Positions 5,177-8,636 of a stretch of DNA of 8,636 bases are shown here, piece by piece; position 1 is the stretch's first letter, and every line of letters starts with the position of its first letter. Where the stretch lies: the NCBI GenBank assembly GCA_030684755.1, contig JAUXXN010000091.1:1-8636 (forward strand). Reading direction: 5' to 3'. A program made the translations under genes and the position numbers. The notes under the pieces were generated by a model that saw only the letters and a list, made by a program, of their open reading frames with translations, did no database searches and was not told where the DNA came from. This DNA is from Hydrogenophaga sp. (GTDB lineage: Bacteria > Pseudomonadota > Gammaproteobacteria > Burkholderiales > Burkholderiaceae_C).

Positions 5177-6582
5177 GCGCTGCCCACATGACCGACGAAC
5201 AACCCCCGAAAACCTCGTCTTGGCGGCGCGCCAAACACCGCGTGGCGCATTCCATCAAGCTGCGCATGGTGCTGGTGTTTCTGGTGCTGGCCGCAGCCAT
5301 GACCTTCGTGGTGGTCACGGGCGCGCAAAAGGCCTTTTCGATGGGCTGGCGCGAAGCTGCTCGGCCCCTGCTGATGGACTATGTGGACCGGCTGGCCAGC
5401 GACATCACGGCCGACGGCGCGCCCAGCGTGGAGCGCGCGCAAGCCATCACCGGGCGGCTTCCACTGACCGTGCGCATTGAAGGGCCGCAGGTCCGCTGGG
5501 CCTCGCACCCTGACCAACCGGTACCCGATTGGCGGCGTGACGATCGCGCCAATGAACAGCGCTTTCAGCGCGAAGATTGGGGTGGTGGCAAAGACTGGCA
5601 GCGCATCCTGAAACGCAGCACAGCCGACGGCCACACCATTGAGTTCGGCATCAACGAAGAGGTGTTCGAGCGCCGCCCGCGCCTCATTGGCTATGCGCTC
5701 ACGGCGCTGCTGCTGCTCACGCTGCTGGCCTGGCTGTATGTGCGCCGCTTGCTCAAGCCGCTGGACGCCATCGGCGCCGGTGCTCGCCGCTTTGGCGCCG
5801 GCGACTTCAGCCAGCCCATTCCTGAGCGCTGCCTGCATGGCCCCGATGAGTTGGGCGAACTCGCCAGCACCATCAACACCATGGGCCAGGACATCCACCA
5901 GATGCTGGAAGCCAAGCGCGCGCTGCTGCTAGCCATCAGCCACGAGCTGCGCAGCCCGCTCACCCGTGCCCGGCTCAACACCGAGCTGCTGCCCGAAACA
6001 GCAGACGTGAACCCGCAGCGTGAAGCCCTGTTGCGCGACCTGCAGGAAATGGCCGGCCTGATCAGCGATTTGCTGGAGAGCGAGCGCCTGTCGGCCAAAC
6101 ACGCTGCGCTGCAGCGCGAACCGTTGGCGCTGGCACCGCTGGCCCAAGATGTGGTGAGCGACGTGCTGGCGCGCCAGCCTGCACGGCCCGAGGCCCGCCC
6201 AACCATCGCGCTGCTGCAAGACCCCAACCTGCCCACGCTCGCGCTGGATGCCGCGCGCATTCGCCTCTTGCTGCGCAACCTGCTCGACAACGCCTTGCGC
6301 TACAGCGCGGGCGCGCCGCTGCCACCCGAACTGCACCTGCGCGCCGTGGGCCAGGGCATTCAGATCGAGGTGCGCGACCACGGCCCAGGCGTTTCAGCCG
6401 ACCAACTGGCCCACCTGGCCGAACCCTTTTTCCGGCCCGACATCGCACGCACCCGCGCCCAGGGCGGTGTGGGCCTGGGGCTGTATCTGTGCAAGCTGGT
6501 CGCCCAGGCGCATGGCGGCACTTTTGCGGTGCGCAATGCGGCGCCCGGGCTGGCTGTGACGGTGACGCTGCCCGGCGGCTAA
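5173..6582 (+). CDS. Sensor histidine kinase of CpxA/EnvZ type
   Basis: This 469-residue inner-membrane kinase pairs with the regulator just upstream (ATGA overlap). Domain order: cytoplasmic N-tail (1-32), helix 1 (33-50), periplasmic sensor of about 120 residues, helix 2 (172-190), HAMP (191-245 with RLLKPLDAI and GDFSQPIPE), HisKA with phospho-acceptor H257 in LLLAISHELRSPLTRARL, and HATPase. The ATPase domain shows the N box (LRNLLDNALRYS, N369/N373), G1 (RDHGPG, 402-406), F box (EPFF) and G2 (GGVGLGLYLCKL, 431-442). All catalytic boxes are intact. The sensor part is rich in Trp, Arg and Asp (VPDWRRDDRANEQRFQRED and EDWGGGKDWQRIL) and gives no clear ligand. A Spy/CpxP-like partner in the operon points to envelope or metal stress. 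ATG 5173 is used for its coupling overlap; ATG 5188 is possible. Confidence 0.93.
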   Translation: MSAAHMTDEQPPKTSSWRRAKHRVAHSIKLRMVLVFLVLAAAMTFVVVTGAQKAFSMGWREAARPLLMDYVDRLASDITADGAPSVERAQAITGRLPLTVRIEGPQVRWASHPDQPVPDWRRDDRANEQRFQREDWGGGKDWQRILKRSTADGHTIEFGINEEVFERRPRLIGYALTALLLLTLLAWLYVRRLLKPLDAIGAGARRFGAGDFSQPIPERCLHGPDELGELASTINTMGQDIHQMLEAKRALLLAISHELRSPLTRARLNTELLPETADVNPQREALLRDLQEMAGLISDLLESERLSAKHAALQREPLALAPLAQDVVSDVLARQPARPEARPTIALLQDPNLPTLALDAARIRLLLRNLLDNALRYSAGAPLPPELHLRAVGQGIQIEVRDHGPGVSADQLAHLAEPFFRPDIARTRAQGGVGLGLYLCKLVAQAHGGTFAVRNAAPGLAVTVTLPGG

Positions 6583-6631
6583 ACCCTGGCCTGCAACGCA
6601 GAAAGCTACTTGTGTGGGCTTGTGCAACGCT

Positions 6632-6658
6632 TGTATGACATACACTGAAGCTGTATGA
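6632..6658. promoter_or_regulatory. Operator-like repeats upstream of the RHH/ParE module
   Basis: TGTATG-A-CATACA (6632-6644) is a perfect 6-bp inverted repeat. The half-site TGTATGA recurs at 6652-6658, exactly 20 bases (two helical turns) after its first copy at 6632. TACACT (6641-6646) or TATGAC (6634-6639) could serve as the -10, the latter with TTGTGT at 6610-6615 and an 18-base spacer. RHH antitoxins commonly bind cooperatively to such phased half-sites to repress their own promoter, so this is the predicted autoregulatory site. Confidence 0.55.
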
Positions 6659-6663
6659 ATACC

Positions 6664-6669
6664 GAGGTG
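6664..6669 (+). promoter_or_regulatory. Shine-Dalgarno deciding the antitoxin start
   Basis: GAGGTG lies 6 bases before ATG 6676. The in-frame upstream ATG 6655 has no comparable site and lies inside the third operator half-site, so 6676 is the better start. Confidence 0.6.
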
Positions 6670-6675
6670 ACGACC

Positions 6676-6918
6676 ATGCCAACTGCTGAAAAAATCCTTA
6701 ATGTCCGGCTGCCGGTGGAGCTGCACAGCCAGCTGGAACAGCTGGTGCAAGCCACAGGCCGCACCAAAAGTTTCCTGACGGTTGAAGCCCTCAGGAGCTA
6801 CGTCAGCCAAGAGCAATGGCAAATTGCAGACATTCAGGCCGGTATGGATGAGGCCGACCGTGGCGACTTTGCCAGTGCCGATGAAGTGCAAGCGGTGTTT
6901 GCTCAACACGGACACTGA
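6676..6918 (+). CDS. Ribbon-helix-helix (CopG/RelB-like) antitoxin
   Basis: The product has 80 residues from ATG 6676, or 87 if the in-frame ATG 6655 is used. The RHH fold is at residues 5-50: strand ILNVRLP, helix VELHSQLEQLVQATG, helix SFLTVEALRSYVSQ. A C-terminal tail follows (WQIADIQAGMDEADRGDFAS) of the kind that wraps RelE/ParE toxins. The protein would bind the repeats at 6632-6658 and neutralise the toxin encoded 6 bases downstream. Module order is canonical, antitoxin first. It is well provided with a ribosome site, in contrast to the toxin. The naming (CopG, RelB or ParD-like) is uncertain because these small RHH proteins overlap in sequence space. Confidence 0.87.
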   Translation: MPTAEKILNVRLPVELHSQLEQLVQATGRTKSFLTVEALRSYVSQEQWQIADIQAGMDEADRGDFASADEVQAVFAQHGH

Positions 6919-6924
6919 TGCCCC

Positions 6925-7206
6925 GTGAACATTCGCTGGACCCGCACGGCACTGGCCAACCTGCAAGCCATTGCCGACCACATCGCGCACGACAACCCGG
7001 TGCGCGCATCGTCGTTTGTGGGCGAAATTAAAACCAAAACAGAACGTCTGGCCGAGTTTCCTGCCATGGGGCGCTCTGGCCGCGTGCCCGGCACACGCGA
7101 ACTCGTGGTGCATCAAAACTATGTCGTCCCGTACCGGGTGAAAGACGGCATGGTCCAGATACTTCGCGTGCAACACGTGGCGCGGCTCTGGCCGCAGCAG
7201 TTGTGA
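6925..7206 (+). CDS. RelE/ParE-family toxin
   Basis: The product has 93 residues. The pattern IRWTRTALANLQAIADHIA, then LAEFPAMGRSGRVPGTRELV, VVPYRVKDGMVQILRVQHVA and the final RLWP is the classical RelE/ParE superfamily toxin of the type often labelled RelE/StbE or ParE. RelE members cleave ribosome-bound mRNA and ParE members poison gyrase; the sequence alone does not separate the two. The start must be GTG 6925, because an in-frame TGA (the antitoxin stop) is only two codons upstream and no other start lies near. No Shine-Dalgarno is present, so translation probably relies on reinitiation by ribosomes finishing the antitoxin. An out-of-frame ATG at 6918 overlaps that stop (TGATG) and would yield only a short peptide ending near 7031. 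Length and motifs are complete. Confidence 0.88.
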   Translation: MNIRWTRTALANLQAIADHIAHDNPVRASSFVGEIKTKTERLAEFPAMGRSGRVPGTRELVVHQNYVVPYRVKDGMVQILRVQHVARLWPQQL

Positions 7207-7272
7207 GCTGACCCGCTCCTGGGGTTGATGGGCATCAGCCTGCATGTACGCCGTGTGTGCCATGCTGTTGAC

Positions 7273-8636
7273 ATGAATACCCCAAAGCTCCCCGGCTTCG
7301 CCACCGCAGCCACCCGTTTTCTGTTTTTCACCGGCAAGGGCGGCGTTGGCAAAACCTCGCTTTCCACCGCCACCGCCATCGCACTGGCCGACGGCGGCCA
7401 GCGGGTGCTGCTGGTCAGCACCGACGCCGCGTCCAACCTCGACGAAATGCTGGGCGTGCCGCTCTCCAACCAGCCCGTGCAAGTGCCCGGCGTGCCAGGG
7501 TTGCAGATGCTCAACATCGACCCCGACACCGCCGCCGAGGCCTACCGCCAGCGTGTGCTCGCTCAGCTCGAAGCAGGCGCCAGCGACGACGAGCGCCAGA
7601 CCGTGCGCGAACAGCTTTCGGGTGCCTGCACCACCGAGATCGCCGCCTTCGATGAGTTTGCCGCGCTGCTGGCGGGCGAGGGCGGTGAAAGTGCGTACGA
7701 CCATGTGGTGTTTGACACCGCGCCCACCGGCCACACCCTGCGCCTTTTGAGTTTGCCCAAAGCCTGGACGGGCTTTCTGGCTGGCAACGACCGGGGCGCC
7801 TCGTGCCTGGGCCCGCACTCTGGCCTGAAGATGCAAGAAGCCCGCTTTAACGCCGCATTGCAAGCGCTGAGCAACCCCGCGCTCACCACCGTGGTGCTCG
7901 TCACACGCCCCGACCCGCGCCCCATGCAGGAAGCCGCGCGCACCGCCGAAGAGCTGCGCCAGCTCGGTCTGGGCAACCAGCGGCTGGCTGTCAACGGCGT
8001 GTTTCACGCCAGTGGCGCCCACGACCCGATTGCCAACGCCATCGAAGCGCTCGGCCGCCAGGCCCTGAATGAGATGCCCGACGCGCTCGCCAAATTGCCG
8101 CGCGACGAGGTGCCGCTGCGTGCGTTCGACACCGTGGGCCTGCCTGCGCTGCGGGCACTGCTGCATGGCGGTGACGTGACCACCCCCGCGCCCCAGGCTG
8201 CAACGCCCGTGCTACCGGCCGAACCGCTAAGCCGCATGGCCGACGAACTCGCCGCCGTCGGCCACGGCCTCATCATGGTCATGGGCAAAGGCGGCGTGGG
8301 CAAGACGACGATTGCCGCCGCGCTGGCCGTCGGCCTGGTGCAGCGCGGCCACAGCGTGCACCTCACCACCACCGACCCGGCCGCCCACGTGGCCGATGCG
8401 CTGAACGGTAGCCTCGAAGGCCTCAAGGTCGGCCGCATCGACCCCAAGGCCGAGACCGCCGCCTACATCGCCAAGATCATGGCCACCCGTGGCAAAGCGC
8501 TGGACGAGCCAGGCCAGGCCCTGCTGCTTGAAGACCTGCAGTCGCCCTGCACCGAAGAAGTCGCCGTGTTCCACGCCTTCAGCCGCGTGGTCAACGAAGC
8601 GCGCAGCGCCTTCGTGGTGCTCGACACCGCGCCCAC
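7273..8636 (+). CDS. arsA: ArsA arsenite/antimonite efflux ATPase (3' end beyond the window)
   Basis: 454 codons are open to the window edge; full ArsA has about 580 residues. ArsA is the cytoplasmic, peripheral ATPase that drives As(III)/Sb(III) efflux through ArsB or a partner, usually fed by the chaperone ArsD. Both halves are visible. A1 has the P-loop GKGGVGKTS (21-29) and DTAPTGHTLRLL (148-159). A2 has a second P-loop GKGGVGKTT (338-346), and its DTAP motif is cut at the last base. The three metalloid-binding cysteines known from R773 ArsA (C113, C172, C422) appear as C119 (GACTTEIAAF), C178 (SCLGP) and C426 (SPCTEEVAVF). The +6 offset of the first two supports ATG 7273 as start. No Shine-Dalgarno is evident; in-frame ATG 7228 and GTG 7255 are alternatives. 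No arsR or arsD precedes it here, so the rest of the cluster should lie downstream. Confidence 0.96.
   Translation, partial: MNTPKLPGFATAATRFLFFTGKGGVGKTSLSTATAIALADGGQRVLLVSTDAASNLDEMLGVPLSNQPVQVPGVPGLQMLNIDPDTAAEAYRQRVLAQLEAGASDDERQTVREQLSGACTTEIAAFDEFAALLAGEGGESAYDHVVFDTAPTGHTLRLLSLPKAWTGFLAGNDRGASCLGPHSGLKMQEARFNAALQALSNPALTTVVLVTRPDPRPMQEAARTAEELRQLGLGNQRLAVNGVFHASGAHDPIANAIEALGRQALNEMPDALAKLPRDEVPLRAFDTVGLPALRALLHGGDVTTPAPQAATPVLPAEPLSRMADELAAVGHGLIMVMGKGGVGKTTIAAALAVGLVQRGHSVHLTTTDPAAHVADALNGSLEGLKVGRIDPKAETAAYIAKIMATRGKALDEPGQALLLEDLQSPCTEEVAVFHAFSRVVNEARSAFVVLDTAP

Noticed and set aside
7225..7265. TTGATG as a -35 and a GCATG/CATGC inverted repeat as promoter or operator of arsA
   Set aside because: No -10 at a proper spacing, and the 5-bp arms with a 14-base gap are too weak to support an operator.
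6394..8166. A 590-residue open frame on the minus strand opposite the kinase end, the second TA module and arsA
   Set aside because: It runs through four well-supported + strand genes and has antisense-type composition. It is a shadow of high third-position GC.

Overview
The window is GC-rich DNA with dense, mostly co-directional genes. It looks like a betaproteobacterial chromosome, most likely a member of the Comamonadaceae. This is inferred from codon use, from a meta-cleavage protocatechuate gene of the LigC/PmdC type, and from an intergenic palindrome of a kind common in such genomes. Every supported intact gene lies on the + strand. The long minus-strand reading frames opposite the aldo/keto reductase and opposite arsA are antisense shadows.

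Layout. (1) 1-449: the 3' end of a LigC/PmdC-type 4-carboxy-2-hydroxymuconate-6-semialdehyde dehydrogenase gene. (2) 450-644: an intergenic stretch with a dispersed-type hairpin repeat, a possible minus-strand gene remnant that converges on ligC, and a 20-bp near-perfect palindrome touching the next start codon. (3) 645-1297: a type II toxin-antitoxin (TA) module in reversed order, with a PIN-domain toxin first and a ribbon-helix-helix antitoxin overlapping it by 4 bases. (4) 1329-2942: an aldo/keto reductase and a LysE/RhtB-family exporter, 3 bases apart. (5) 3043-6582: a five-gene envelope-stress-type operon. It encodes a Spy/CpxP-like LTXXQ protein with a lipobox, an unrecognised four-helix membrane protein, an unrecognised 102-residue protein, a CpxR/OmpR-type response regulator and its histidine kinase. 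(6) 6676-7206: a second TA module in canonical order, with an RHH antitoxin and a RelE/ParE toxin. (7) 7273-8636: arsA, the two-domain arsenite/antimonite efflux ATPase, cut by the window end just inside the second DTAP motif.

How the genes work together. The five-gene block resembles a Cpx-like sensing system: a periplasmic-side LTXXQ protein, probably membrane-anchored, would modulate the kinase, which phosphorylates the regulator. The two uncharacterised genes inside it are the best candidates for something new. The two TA modules sit at junctions between otherwise unrelated blocks. Each has an operator-like repeat at its promoter, a good Shine-Dalgarno for the antitoxin and none for the toxin. 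arsA appears to open an arsenic-resistance cluster that continues beyond the window; no arsR, arsD or arsB/acr3 lies upstream of it here.
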